Origin: Streptomyces griseoflavus
GTDB lineage: Bacteria > Actinomycetota > Actinomycetes > Streptomycetales > Streptomycetaceae
Assembly (NCBI RefSeq): GCF_014649995.1
Contig: NZ_BMUC01000008.1
Location: forward strand, 287,097-351,096
Direction: 5' to 3'
Length of the DNA: 64,000 bases
The position numbers were made by a program, and so were the translations under genes. A model generated the notes under the pieces. The model was not told where the DNA came from. It searched no databases and saw only the letters and a program-made list of their open reading frames with translations. Positions 27,230-36,275 of this stretch are shown here, piece after piece. Each line of letters starts with the position of its first letter. Positions within the stretch are counted from its first letter, which is position 1.

Positions 27230-27850
27230 ATGCGAGACAACGTTCTGCGCGTAGGAGTGGGCGGCCCGGTCGGCTCGGGCAAGACCGCCCTGATCGAGGC
27301 GCTCGTCCCGATCCTCATCGAGCAGGGGCACCGCCCCGCGGTGATCACCAACGACATCTACACCCAGGAGGACGCGCAGCACATCCGCCGCACGCTCGAC
27401 GGGGTGCTGCCGGGAGACCGCGTGGTCGGCGTGGAGACGGGCGCCTGCCCGCACACCGCCGTGCGCGACGACCCGACGATGAACCTGGCGGCGGGCGCCG
27501 AGATGCTGGAGAAGCACCCGGAGGTCGACGTCCTCTTCTACGAGAGCGGCGGCGACAACCTGACCCTGACCTTCAGCCCCGCCCTGGTGGACGTCTTCGT
27601 CTTCGTCCTGGACACGGCCGAGGGGGAGAAGATGCCGCGCAAGCGGGGGCCGGGCATCACCACGTCCGACCTGCTGGTCATCAACAAGATCGACATCGCC
27701 CGCTACGTGCGGACCGACCTCACCGTGATGGAGTCCGACGCCCACCGGGTACGGGGCGACGGACCGGTGGCGCTGACCGACTGCCTGACCGGCAAGGGCG
27801 TGGACGAGGTCGCCGCGTTCCTCGAGTCCCGCCGCAAGGTGATGGTCTGA
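27230..27850 (+). CDS. ureG: urease accessory GTPase UreG
   Basis: 206 residues. P-loop GVGGPVGSGKTALIEAL, the nickel-binding CPH motif in ETGACPHTAVRDD, the metal-switch region YESGGDNLTLTFSPAL, and NKID for guanine recognition are all present. UreG uses GTP to dimerise around nickel and deliver it through UreF/UreD. A short gap of 56 bp separates it from ureF. Confidence 0.98.
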   Translation: MRDNVLRVGVGGPVGSGKTALIEALVPILIEQGHRPAVITNDIYTQEDAQHIRRTLDGVLPGDRVVGVETGACPHTAVRDDPTMNLAAGAEMLEKHPEVDVLFYESGGDNLTLTFSPALVDVFVFVLDTAEGEKMPRKRGPGITTSDLLVINKIDIARYVRTDLTVMESDAHRVRGDGPVALTDCLTGKGVDEVAAFLESRRKVMV

Positions 27851-27851
27851 C

Positions 27852-28793
27852 GTGCCGGCGGTCCGCGACCGGCTGGCGCCGGAGCACTACGAGGCGGTCC
27901 GGCTGCCGCCCGAGCTGACGGCGTTCTCGACGGTGCCGGAGACGCTCGGCCCGGGCTCGGCGGCCAAGGTCGGCATCCTGGACCTGGGGTTCGCCCGCCG
28001 TGGGGACCGCACGGAACTGGTCGAGCGGTACCAGAAGTCACCGCTGGAGATCATGCGCCCGCTGTACGTCGACCCGGAGATGCCCGGTATGGCGTGCACC
28101 TACGTGATGGCCACCGGCGGCGGCATCGCCCAGGCGGACCGCTACCGCGTGGACCTGCGGTGCGGCCCGGGCGCCGAGGCACTGTTCACCACCCAGGCGG
28201 CCACGAAGGTCTACCGGATGGAGGACGACTACGCGACGCAGCGCGTGCACCTGACGGCGGACGACGGAGCCTACGTCGAGTACCTGCCCGACCCGCTGAT
28301 CCCGTTCGCGGGCGCGCGCTTCCACCAGGGCGCGGAACTGACCGTCGACGAGAACGCCACGGTCGTCTACGCCGAGACGGTCACGGCGGGCCGCCTCGCC
28401 CGGGGCGAGCGGCACCGCTACACGCTGCTCACCACCGACCTGGAGATCCGGCGGCCGGACGGGACCCTGCTCGCGGTGGACACCCTCCGGCTGCAACCGG
28501 AGCGGCACGGTGGGGTGACGGGCCCGGGCGTCTTCTCCGGGCACGACCACGTCGCCTCGCTGTTCGTGGTGAGCGGCCGGCGCCCCGCGGCCGAGATCGC
28601 CGACACCCTGCACCGGGCGCTGACGGGCCGTGACGTGCTGCACGGGGCGAGCACCCTGCCCGACGACTGCGGGGCCTGGGTGCGGATCCTCGGCCGCGAC
28701 CAGCCCCGCTTCACCGCTGCCGTCCACGACGCGTGGGACGCGGTGAGACGACTCCTCACCGGCCACCCGGCCCCCGACCTGCGCAAGCAGTAG
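27852..28793 (+). CDS. ureD: urease accessory protein UreD
   Basis: 313 residues from GTG 27852, one base after the ureG stop. UreD (UreH) motifs include GSAAKVGILDLGFARRGDRTELVERYQKSPL at the N-terminus, FTTQAATKVYRM, and YLPDPLIPFAGARFHQ. It holds apo-urease and provides the tunnel for nickel together with UreF. Confidence 0.95.
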   Translation: MPAVRDRLAPEHYEAVRLPPELTAFSTVPETLGPGSAAKVGILDLGFARRGDRTELVERYQKSPLEIMRPLYVDPEMPGMACTYVMATGGGIAQADRYRVDLRCGPGAEALFTTQAATKVYRMEDDYATQRVHLTADDGAYVEYLPDPLIPFAGARFHQGAELTVDENATVVYAETVTAGRLARGERHRYTLLTTDLEIRRPDGTLLAVDTLRLQPERHGGVTGPGVFSGHDHVASLFVVSGRRPAAEIADTLHRALTGRDVLHGASTLPDDCGAWVRILGRDQPRFTAAVHDAWDAVRRLLTGHPAPDLRKQ

Positions 28794-28825
28794 CGCACCC
28801 GACTCGACCAGGAGACCGTGCCGCC

Positions 28826-30172
28826 GTGATCACCGCACCCGCCCCCATGCCCCCCGCCTACGACTCCGGCGACACCGCCTGGATGCTGGCCGCGGCAGCG
28901 ATGGTGCTGCTGATGACCCCCGCTCTGGCGTTCTTCTACGGCGGCATGGTCCGTACGAAGCACATCCTGGTCATGCTCAAGATGAGCTTCGCCTCGCTCT
29001 GCTTCGTGAGCATCCTCTGGTACATGGTCGGCTACTCGCTCGCCTTCGGTCCGGACGTCGGGGGCGCGGGCCTCATCGGCAACCTGGACCACGCCTTCCT
29101 GCGGGGCATCGAGCCGAACACCCTGACCGGGTCCATCCCGACCTACGTCTACACCACGTTCCAGATGGGCTTCGCCATCGTCACGGTAGCGCTGATCAGC
29201 GGATCCATCGCCGGACGGGCCACCATGCGGGGGTGGCTGGTCTTCTCCGCCCTGTGGCTCCTGATCGTCTACGTGCCCATCGCGCACTGGGTCTTCGACG
29301 CGGAGAGCGGATGGATCACGAAGCACCTGGGCGCGCTGGACTTCGCCGGAGGGCTGCCGGTGGAGCTCAACTCGGGGATCGCCGGACTCGCGGTCGCCCT
29401 CGTCGTCCGGGGCCCGGCCGACTTCCGGCGCAAGGAGCCGAGGCCCAACAACATTCCCCTGGTCATGATCGGTGTGGCCCTGCTGTGGTTCGGCTGGCTG
29501 GCCTTCAACGCCGGCTCGGCCGTCCGCGACACGGGTACGGCCGCCACCGCCTTCATCAACACCCAGCTCGGCGCCGCCGGCGCCATGGTCACCTGGCCGC
29601 TCGTGGAGTACTGGCGCACCCGCAGGGTCACGATGATGGGCGTCGGCTCGGCCGCGGTGGCCGGCATGGTGGCCATCACCCCCGCCTGCGGCGAGATCGA
29701 CCCCACCGGCGCGCTGGTGACCGGCCTCGTCGCGGGTGCGTTCTGCGCGTACGCCGTCACGCTGAAGTACCGCCTGAACGTGGACGACACCCTCGACGTC
29801 GTGGGAGTGCACGGCGCGGGCGGCCTGATCGGTCTGATCATGGTCGGTCTGTTCGCCACGGCGAACGTCAGCGGGAAGGAGGGCCTCTTCTACGGCGGCG
29901 GTCTCTCCCTGCTGTGGCGGCAGATCGTCGCCATCCTCGCCGTCGCGGCGTTCTCCTTCGTCGTGACCTGGATCATCGCCAAGGCCGTCGACGTCGTCGT
30001 CGGCTTCACCGACAAGGAGTCCTACGCCGCCGTGCCGGGCGAGGACGAGGAACGCGCCTACGACCTGCGCACCGCGGAACGGCTGGACGCCCTGACGGCC
30101 GGTGGCCGGGGCCCCGACAAGGAGACGCTGGCCGAGGTACAGCGCCTCCTCAGGGACCACCGGGAGCAGTGA
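28826..30172 (+). CDS. amt: ammonium transporter, Amt family
   Basis: 448 residues with eleven predicted membrane segments. Amt signatures are DTAWMLAAAAMVLLMTPALAFFYGGMVR at the N-terminus, the twin-His pore positions in VPIAHWVF and VVGVHGAGGLIG, and FNAGSAV. GTG 28826 is chosen because AGGAG lies 11 bases upstream and the frame upstream is not conserved. It follows ureD by 32 bp, so it is likely the last gene of the urease operon and moves the ammonia or ammonium that urease generates. A C-terminal cytoplasmic helix region (about 395-448) could bind a PII protein. Confidence 0.93.
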   Translation: MITAPAPMPPAYDSGDTAWMLAAAAMVLLMTPALAFFYGGMVRTKHILVMLKMSFASLCFVSILWYMVGYSLAFGPDVGGAGLIGNLDHAFLRGIEPNTLTGSIPTYVYTTFQMGFAIVTVALISGSIAGRATMRGWLVFSALWLLIVYVPIAHWVFDAESGWITKHLGALDFAGGLPVELNSGIAGLAVALVVRGPADFRRKEPRPNNIPLVMIGVALLWFGWLAFNAGSAVRDTGTAATAFINTQLGAAGAMVTWPLVEYWRTRRVTMMGVGSAAVAGMVAITPACGEIDPTGALVTGLVAGAFCAYAVTLKYRLNVDDTLDVVGVHGAGGLIGLIMVGLFATANVSGKEGLFYGGGLSLLWRQIVAILAVAAFSFVVTWIIAKAVDVVVGFTDKESYAAVPGEDEERAYDLRTAERLDALTAGGRGPDKETLAEVQRLLRDHREQ

Positions 30173-30202
30173 GCGGGAAGGGCCGACGGGGGGCCGCGCC
30201 GA

Positions 30203-30862
30203 CTATGCCGCCGCGTCGGCCTGACGGATGTCCTCGTGCAGATGACCCATGAACTCGGCCATCTCCTCGACCGCGGGGGACGCGGGTGATGCCCGCCGGG
30301 CCGCGGCGCGCAGCCAGTCCGTGGTCGCCAGCGCGACCCGTGCGGCGTCCTCGGTGTGCTGCTCGAAGAGGAGTTTGTCGATGCGGTAGGCGATGTCGCT
30401 GAGCGTCTCCTCGTCCGTCCCGGGCGGCAGGGTGCCGTCCAGCGCCGCGGGGAGCGGTTCCGCGGCCCGTGCCGCGCGCAGGGCCTCCACCACCGAGGGG
30501 TCGTCGCTGTACCGGTCGAGGTTGCCGGTCAGGGCGGTCAGCCGTGCGATCAGGCGGGGGAGACCGGGGTGACGGTCCAGCCAGGCCAGCAGCTGCGGCT
30601 CACCGCCGAGGTGACTGCTCACCGTGTACAGCCGCTCCTTCGCCCTCGGAGAGAGGGACCACCCCAGGGGCAGGACCTCCGCCACCTCCTCCGCCAGCCG
30701 GTTCTCCTCCTCGGGGTCGAGCCCGTCCTCGGCGAAGCGGAGGACCTTCTCCTCGTCCAGACCGTACGTGTCCGGCCCCACCCGTTCCTGTGCGGGACGT
30801 GAGGCCCCCGGCCGACGGTGCAACAGCCGGCCGACGAACTTGCTGAGCGGCTTGTCGTGCAC
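30203..30862 (-). CDS. hypothetical soluble protein
   Basis: 219 residues, convergent with amt. No membrane segments or signal peptide. The N-terminus is basic (KPLSKFVGRLLHRRPG), and the remainder is helical and acidic (EEENRLAEEVAEVLP, TDEETLSDIAYRIDKLLFEQH). No family recognised. Codon usage is normal for the region, so it is probably a real gene. Confidence 0.6.
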   Translation of the reverse strand: MHDKPLSKFVGRLLHRRPGASRPAQERVGPDTYGLDEEKVLRFAEDGLDPEEENRLAEEVAEVLPLGWSLSPRAKERLYTVSSHLGGEPQLLAWLDRHPGLPRLIARLTALTGNLDRYSDDPSVVEALRAARAAEPLPAALDGTLPPGTDEETLSDIAYRIDKLLFEQHTEDAARVALATTDWLRAAARRASPASPAVEEMAEFMGHLHEDIRQADAAA

Positions 30863-31131
30863 GGAACCTCCTGGTCAGCTTCCGTATGGACGACACCCTT
30901 CCGGGTTCCGTTCGGAAGGATGGTCAACGACGCCTGCGCGTCCGCCGACAGTCCCACCAGAGTCCCACCGTTCCGGCCGGCGGGCGAGCCGGGCACCGCG
31001 GGGCCCGCCGCTCGCGGCGGACGAAGCGGTCCGTGCCGCGGCCACCCGGGCCACCGCCCCGGAGAAGCGGTGTGTGAAGGTGGGGCTGCTGTGCCGGGGA
31101 GGGCACGGGTGGCGAGCCGGAGGGGTGGCCG

Positions 31132-32187
31132 ATGAACCAAGTGCTGTACGAGGAGCGGTCGTGGAACCCGCTCGCCCGGGACGTGGAACTCACCGAGGGC
31201 GGGCTGCGCAGGGGCGGCAGGACGACCCCGCTGGACGAGCTGAACCTCGCCGCCATGGCGGAAGCGTTCCTGCGCGGGTACTGGCTCGGCGGCGGAGGCA
31301 GCGAACGCCCCCTGGCCTCCTTGCCGCCCGGCCGCGGGACCGTCCCGGTCACCCGGGCGACCGGCACCACCACGCCCCTGAAGCCACGTCGGGCCGCGGC
31401 GTTCGCCCGCGCGCTGGGCGAGCTCGCGGTACGCGGGTGCGGCGGACCCGACCGGGTGACCGCGCTCGCCGCGCGGGCGCACGCGGAGGGTGTCCCCCTC
31501 TGGATCGCGCGCCGGTACGCGCCGGCCCCCGCCGGGACGGTGACCGTCGCCGTGGACCGCCGCTCGGTCCGCGTGGACGTCTGGGGCCCGCACGCCCCCG
31601 CCGTCCGGCTCCGGGCACCGTACGGCCACCTCCCCCACGGCTCCGACCGGGCCGGCGGCCTGATCCTGACCGTCGGCGACATCACGGCGGAGCTGGAGCT
31701 GCGGAGGAAGCTTCGCAAGTCGAAGAGCAGCGTCGAGATCCGCCTGCCCGACCGGCGGTGGACCCTGCGCCGGGAGAACGCGGTGAGCTCGTCGCTGCTG
31801 CGCGACGACACCCGGGTCGCCGTGCTCACCCGCCCGCCCCGCGGCGCGGCCCCCGCCCCCGGCACCGTCCTGCTGCCGCTGGGTGACGTCCACCACGAGA
31901 GCCCCGACCCCCTGGACGCCGTGATGGCCCACGCGGTCGCGGTCTCCTTCGGCCTGGGCGACACCACGGGCCTGGCACGGTTCCGCCCCGCGCGCCCCCA
32001 CCACGACACGGACGGCGCCCTCTGGGACCGCCCCTGGTTCAGCAACCTCGGCCGGGGCCGCGAGGACAACGAACCCGGCGGCGGCGACGGCTGGGGCAGC
32101 GACGGCGGAGACGGCGGCGACGGGGGCGGAAGCGGCGGAAGCGACGGCGGAGGGGGCGACGGGGGCGGCGGCGGGGGCGGCGACTAG
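31132..32187 (+). CDS. hypothetical protein with Gly/Asp-rich C-terminal tail
   Basis: 351 residues with a GGAGGGG ribosome-binding site before the ATG. The body (about 1-305) is Arg- and Ala-rich, without signal peptide or membrane segment; it contains ARDVELTEGGLRRGG and a beta-rich central portion (TVTVAVDRRSVRVDVWGPHAP). From about residue 312 the tail is almost only Gly, Asp and Ser. No family recognised, and no functional claim is made. Confidence 0.6.
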   Translation: MNQVLYEERSWNPLARDVELTEGGLRRGGRTTPLDELNLAAMAEAFLRGYWLGGGGSERPLASLPPGRGTVPVTRATGTTTPLKPRRAAAFARALGELAVRGCGGPDRVTALAARAHAEGVPLWIARRYAPAPAGTVTVAVDRRSVRVDVWGPHAPAVRLRAPYGHLPHGSDRAGGLILTVGDITAELELRRKLRKSKSSVEIRLPDRRWTLRRENAVSSSLLRDDTRVAVLTRPPRGAAPAPGTVLLPLGDVHHESPDPLDAVMAHAVAVSFGLGDTTGLARFRPARPHHDTDGALWDRPWFSNLGRGREDNEPGGGDGWGSDGGDGGDGGGSGGSDGGGGDGGGGGGGD

Positions 32188-32333
32188 GCGCCCCACGGGA
32201 CGGCGGCCCCCTCCCGTCGGGCCGGTCGTTCACCACGCACCGGCCCGATGAGCCTGCCCGCCGCCACCCGGCGCACCGGCGTGATCACCCAGGTGGCACC
32301 GGTTCGCGGCCGTCGTCGGCCGGGTCCCGGAGG

Positions 32334-33056
32334 TCAGCCGGTGTCGAGGCCGTCGATCAGGCGGTCGAGGAAGCGGGTGAAGGTGGCTTCCGGGGTGAGG
32401 GGGCGGCCGGGGGCGGCGAGGGCTTCGGCGAGTTCCGGGTGGTGGCCGTCGGCGGCGACGGCGGCCAGGTAGCGGGCCTCGGCCGCGGCCCGGTCCGGGC
32501 ACCGCGCGGCGGTGGACTGGGCGACCTCGTAGGCGACCTGTCCCGCCACGAACGCGGTGAGCTGCGCGAACACTTCGAGCTTCGCCGCCCCGTCCAGTCC
32601 GGTGGGCCGCAGGACGGCGAGCGCGTGTTCCAGGAAGGCCAAGGTGTGGGGGCCCGGAACACGACGGGTCGACAGGGCGGCGGGCAGCCAGCGGTGCCGC
32701 AGCATGTGGACGCGCTGACGGTGGGCGACGGCCTTCAGGTCGGCACGCCAGTCGCCGCTGGGCGGGTCCGTGTCCGTCAGTTCGGCGCTGACGTGGTCGA
32801 CCATCAGCTCCAGCAGGGTCTCCTTGTCGGGGGCGTAGCTGTAGAGCGACATGGCGCCGGAGCCCACCTGGGCGGCGACGCGCCGCATGGTGACGGCTTC
32901 GAGCCCTTCGGTGTCCGCCAGGGCGACGGCCGCCGCGACGATCTCCTCCCGGCTGAAGGAGGGCCGGCGGCCCCGGCGCGGCTCGGCGGGACGCAGCCAG
33001 AGCTGCTCCGGGTCGACGCCCGCGGCGCCGGACCTCTCGTCACGGGGCTTGGTCAT
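32334..33056 (-). CDS. TetR family transcriptional regulator
   Basis: 240 residues from ATG 33056, which has GGGAAGAGG upstream. The TetR HTH is at about 38-85 (FSREEIVAAAVALADTEGLEAVTMRRVAAQVGSGAMSLYSYAPDKETLLELMVD). The C-terminal region (WLPAALSTRRVPGPHTLAFLEHALAVL) matches the TetR_C-type ligand-binding domain. It is divergent from the CocE-type hydrolase, and a CGTAC/GTACG palindrome lies between them, suggesting it represses that gene and itself. Confidence 0.92.
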   Translation of the reverse strand: MTKPRDERSGAAGVDPEQLWLRPAEPRRGRRPSFSREEIVAAAVALADTEGLEAVTMRRVAAQVGSGAMSLYSYAPDKETLLELMVDHVSAELTDTDPPSGDWRADLKAVAHRQRVHMLRHRWLPAALSTRRVPGPHTLAFLEHALAVLRPTGLDGAAKLEVFAQLTAFVAGQVAYEVAQSTAARCPDRAAAEARYLAAVAADGHHPELAEALAAPGRPLTPEATFTRFLDRLIDGLDTG

Positions 33057-33117
33057 GCGCCTCTTCCCTGGTCGCCGAGGCGGTTCTTGCGTAGGCCATC
33101 CAACCATCGTCTATTCT

Positions 33118-33130
33118 CGTACACTGTACG
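33118..33130. promoter_or_regulatory. CGTAC-ACT-GTACG palindrome, candidate TetR operator
   Basis: Perfect 5-bp inverted arms with a 3-bp centre in the 92-bp gap between divergent tetR-type and CocE-type genes, 18 bases before the latter's start codon and next to its ribosome-binding site. An operator at this position would block transcription of the hydrolase. Confidence 0.5.
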
Positions 33131-33148
33131 GAAAAGAGGAGGGGAACG

Positions 33149-34831
33149 ATGCCATCACGCACGCCCGACGCCACCGGACGGGCATGGACACCACCTGCCG
33201 GGAAGCCGCCGCTGTCCTCGCGTCTGCTGAGGGCCACCTGGCGAGGCCTGCCGGAGAAACGGCACGAGGCCGGATGGGAGCCCGGCCTGGAGGTGCCGGC
33301 CGCCGACGGCAGTCCGTTGGTCACCGACCACTACTTCCCGCGTGCCGAGGGCGACTTCCCGACCCTGCTCATCCGCTCGCCCTACGGCCGCGGCCTGCCG
33401 TGGTCGCCCCAGTACGGCCTGCTCTTCGCCGAACAGGGATTCCACGTGATCCTCCAGAGCTGCCGCGGCACCGGCGGCTCGGGAGGCGCCTTCCACCTGT
33501 GGCGCAACGAGGCCGCCGACGGACAGGCCACCGTCTCCTGGCTGCGCGGACGACCCTGGTTCAACGGGGTGCTCGGGACCGTCGGCCCCAGTTACCTCGG
33601 CTACGTGCAATGGGCGCTCGCCCTGGACCCGCCGCCGGAACTGAGGGCGATGGTGGTGCAGATGGGGCTGCACGACCCCTACGCCCTCTTCCACACCGAC
33701 GGTGCGCTGCGCCTGGAGAACGCCCTCGCCGTCGGCGTGGGCATGACCTACCAGCACCGCGGCATGGTGCCCTTCCTCAAGGCGACCCTGCGCCTGCGGC
33801 GCCGCCTGCGCACCGTCACCACCGCGCAGCCCCTGCGCGGGGCGCACACAGCCGCACTGGGGGACGACGTGCCCTGGCTGGACGACGTCATGACGCACGC
33901 GGACGCCAAGCACGCCTTCTGGCACGGCGCGTCACTCGAGGAGGCGGCCGAGCGGCTCCGGGTGCCCACGGCCCTGATCACCGGATGGCACGACGCCCTG
34001 GCCGATCAGACCTTCGATCAGTACGACCGGCTCCGCCTGGCCGGGTGCGAGACCAGCCTCCTCGTCGGCCCCTGGACCCACACCTCCGCCCTGCAACAGG
34101 GGTGGCCCGAGGTGTTCGCCGAAAGCCTCGCCTGGCTGCGTGCCCACCTCTGCGCCGACCCCGCCGGCCTGCGCACCTCCGCCGTGCGCGTGCACGTCGG
34201 CGGCGAGGACGCCTGGCGCGACCTCGACGACTGGCCGCCGTCCCCCGCCGTCACCCCGTGGTACCCCACCGCGGAAGGGCATCTCACCCGGCTGGCCCCC
34301 GCGGGCCCCCTGCCGCTGACGACGTTCCGCTACGATCCGGCCGACCCCACCCCGTCCCTCGGCGGTCCCCTGCTTTCCCCCGGCGCCGGCCCACGCGACA
34401 ACGGCGCCCTGGAGGCCCGGTCCGACGTCCTGACCTTCACCGGCCCGCCACTGACCGAACCCGTGGATGTCCTGGGCCCGGTCTCCGCGCGGCTGAGCCT
34501 CTCGACGGACACCGGACACGCCGACGTCTTCGCCCGCCTGTGCGACGTGGACTTGGCGGGCCGTTCCGTCAACGTCTGTGACGGGCTGGGCCGGATCCGG
34601 ACGACCTCGGACGCACCCTCGCAGGTCACCGTGCCGATGAGCGCCACCGCCCACCGCTTCGCCGCCGGGCACCGCATACGCTGGCAGATCAGCGCGGGTG
34701 CCCATCCGCGGTACGCCCGCAACCCCGGCACCGGGGTCCCGCCGGCGGACGCCACCACCTTCACACCGGTACGCGTCACCCTGCACGCGGACTCGGTGCT
34801 GAGCCTCCCGCACGGCACCGTGCGCGCGTAA
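33149..34831 (+). CDS. CocE/NonD family hydrolase
   Basis: 560 residues. An alpha/beta-hydrolase with the CocE layout: [12 protein letters not shown] and SPYGRG at the N-terminus, the oxyanion Tyr region, nucleophile motif [10 protein letters not shown] (G-x-S-Y-x-G), catalytic Asp in [15 protein letters not shown], His in GPWTHTS, then a C-terminal jelly-roll (about 390-555, [42 protein letters not shown]). Members are X-Pro dipeptidyl-peptidase-like acyl hydrolases, including cocaine esterase; the substrate here is unknown. GAGGAGGGG precedes the ATG. Confidence 0.9.
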   Translation: MPSRTPDATGRAWTPPAGKPPLSSRLLRATWRGLPEKRHEAGWEPGLEVPAADGSPLVTDHYFPRAEGDFPTLLIRSPYGRGLPWSPQYGLLFAEQGFHVILQSCRGTGGSGGAFHLWRNEAADGQATVSWLRGRPWFNGVLGTVGPSYLGYVQWALALDPPPELRAMVVQMGLHDPYALFHTDGALRLENALAVGVGMTYQHRGMVPFLKATLRLRRRLRTVTTAQPLRGAHTAALGDDVPWLDDVMTHADAKHAFWHGASLEEAAERLRVPTALITGWHDALADQTFDQYDRLRLAGCETSLLVGPWTHTSALQQGWPEVFAESLAWLRAHLCADPAGLRTSAVRVHVGGEDAWRDLDDWPPSPAVTPWYPTAEGHLTRLAPAGPLPLTTFRYDPADPTPSLGGPLLSPGAGPRDNGALEARSDVLTFTGPPLTEPVDVLGPVSARLSLSTDTGHADVFARLCDVDLAGRSVNVCDGLGRIRTTSDAPSQVTVPMSATAHRFAAGHRIRWQISAGAHPRYARNPGTGVPPADATTFTPVRVTLHADSVLSLPHGTVRA

Positions 34832-34871
34832 TTCGCTTCGTGCGGGGCGTGAGACGTCCTACTGTGACGCG

Positions 34872-35405
34872 GTGACGACGCGGATGATCATTCTCAATGG
34901 CGGGTCCAGCTCCGGGAAGACCGGGATCGTGCGGTGTCTGCAGGCCGTACTGCCGCAGCCGTGGCTGGCGTTCGGGGTCGACTCGTTCGTCGACGCGCTG
35001 CCCGCGAAGCTTCAGGCCTCCGACGCGGGGCTCGACATCGCGGCGGACGGCACGGTGAACGTCGGAGAGGAGTTCCGGGCGCTGGAGGCGGCCTGGACCG
35101 AGGGCATCGTGGCGATGGCCCGCGCGGGCGCCCGGATCGTCGTGGACGACGTGTTCCTCGGCGGGGCCGCGTCCCAGCAGCGGTGGCAGAAGGCTCTCGG
35201 CGACGTGGGCGCGCTGTGGGTCGGTGTCCGGTGCGACAGTGCCGTCGCCGCGGGGCGGGAGACCGCGCGGGGGGACAGGGTTCAGGGGATGGCCGCCCTG
35301 CAGGCGGACGCGGTGCACGAGGGGGTCGTCTACGACCTGGAGGTTGACACCACACGCACCGAGTCCCTGGTGTGCGCCCACACCATCGCCGCCCAGGTGC
35401 GCTGA
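34872..35405 (+). CDS. chloramphenicol phosphotransferase-like protein
   Basis: 177 residues from GTG 34872. The P-loop GGSSSGKT (residues 10-17), [15 protein letters not shown] with Asp37, [23 protein letters not shown] and RETARGDRV all follow the Streptomyces venezuelae CPT, where Asp37 is the catalytic base that phosphorylates the 3-hydroxyl of chloramphenicol. No chloramphenicol biosynthesis genes are in the window, so the natural substrate may differ. TACTGT lies six bases before the GTG, suggesting a leaderless transcript. Confidence 0.85.
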   Translation: MTTRMIILNGGSSSGKTGIVRCLQAVLPQPWLAFGVDSFVDALPAKLQASDAGLDIAADGTVNVGEEFRALEAAWTEGIVAMARAGARIVVDDVFLGGAASQQRWQKALGDVGALWVGVRCDSAVAAGRETARGDRVQGMAALQADAVHEGVVYDLEVDTTRTESLVCAHTIAAQVR

Positions 35406-35418
35406 CCGCCCGGCCGGC

Positions 35419-36126
35419 TCAGAGCTCCGTCGGCTCCAGCGCCCCCAACTGCGCCATCAGCCCCAGCCGGTCGTACTGCCACCAGCCCTCGACGATCTTC
35501 CCGGTGTCGCCGAAGCGGAAGATGGTCGTGCCGGTCATGGAGACCTTCTTCCCCGTGGCGGGGATGCCCAGGAAGTCACCCTTGTGGGTGCCCTCCCAGC
35601 TCCAGCGGGTGCACACCCGGTCGTCCTGGGCGAACTGGTCCTCGAGGCGGAACGAGAAGTCGAAACCGCCGCGCCACACGTCCATCTCGCGCCGGAAGTG
35701 GTCGAGGCCGATCACGTCCTGCTCGTTCGCCGGATCGTGGTCGTGGTAGTGCTCCTCGATCAGGCCCGTCATCGGGGACAGGTCGGCGGCGGTGGTCACC
35801 ACCTCGAAGAAGCGGCGCGCGGAGCCCGCGTTCAGCCGCGCGTCCCGCACCACGTCGAGATCCGTGAACGTGGGCATCTCGTCACAGAGGGCCACCATCT
35901 CCCGGAAGATCCGGTCGGTCTCCGGGAGCTGCGAGTTCCGCATCGCCTCCTCGTACGACGGGAACTCCACGATCTCGACGACGTGCGAGGTGTTCGAGCG
36001 GTCCTTGCCGACCATCGCGTGCGTCGCCGTCCGCTTGCCCCTGGTCTGCTCGACCCACTGGTCCATGAGCCGGTCCATCTCCTCGAACCGGTCCGTCCGG
36101 CAGTCGATGAGCTGTATGAAGGTCAT
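35419..36126 (-). CDS. ester-cyclase/SnoaL-like protein with N-terminal ferredoxin-like domain
   Basis: 235 residues from ATG 36126, with GGAGG 11 bases upstream; the larger reverse frame is spurious. Residues 1-100 (FIQLIDCRTDRFEEMDRLMDQWVEQT, HVVEIVEFPSYEEAMRNSQLPET) resemble a dimeric alpha/beta-barrel module. Residues 105-235 (MTGLIEEHYHDHDPANEQDVIGLD, CTRWSWEGTHKGDFLGIPATGKKVSMTGTTIFRF, IVEGWWQYDRLGLMAQLG) match SnoaL/ester cyclase (NTF2-like) proteins. Substrate and reaction unknown. Confidence 0.8.
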   Translation of the reverse strand: MTFIQLIDCRTDRFEEMDRLMDQWVEQTRGKRTATHAMVGKDRSNTSHVVEIVEFPSYEEAMRNSQLPETDRIFREMVALCDEMPTFTDLDVVRDARLNAGSARRFFEVVTTAADLSPMTGLIEEHYHDHDPANEQDVIGLDHFRREMDVWRGGFDFSFRLEDQFAQDDRVCTRWSWEGTHKGDFLGIPATGKKVSMTGTTIFRFGDTGKIVEGWWQYDRLGLMAQLGALEPTEL

Positions 36127-36275
36127 GACGTCGCCACCTCCGGCCCCCGGGGTCCGGGTGTCTCGGTTGGGGTGTCCTGCCTCCTCCATCTTCCTCCGGG
36201 GAGCGGTCCGCGTCCCGCCGTGGCCGTGAGGCCGGCCGAGCGCCGGCGACCGGAGGCGAGAGCGGGTCCGGGGTC

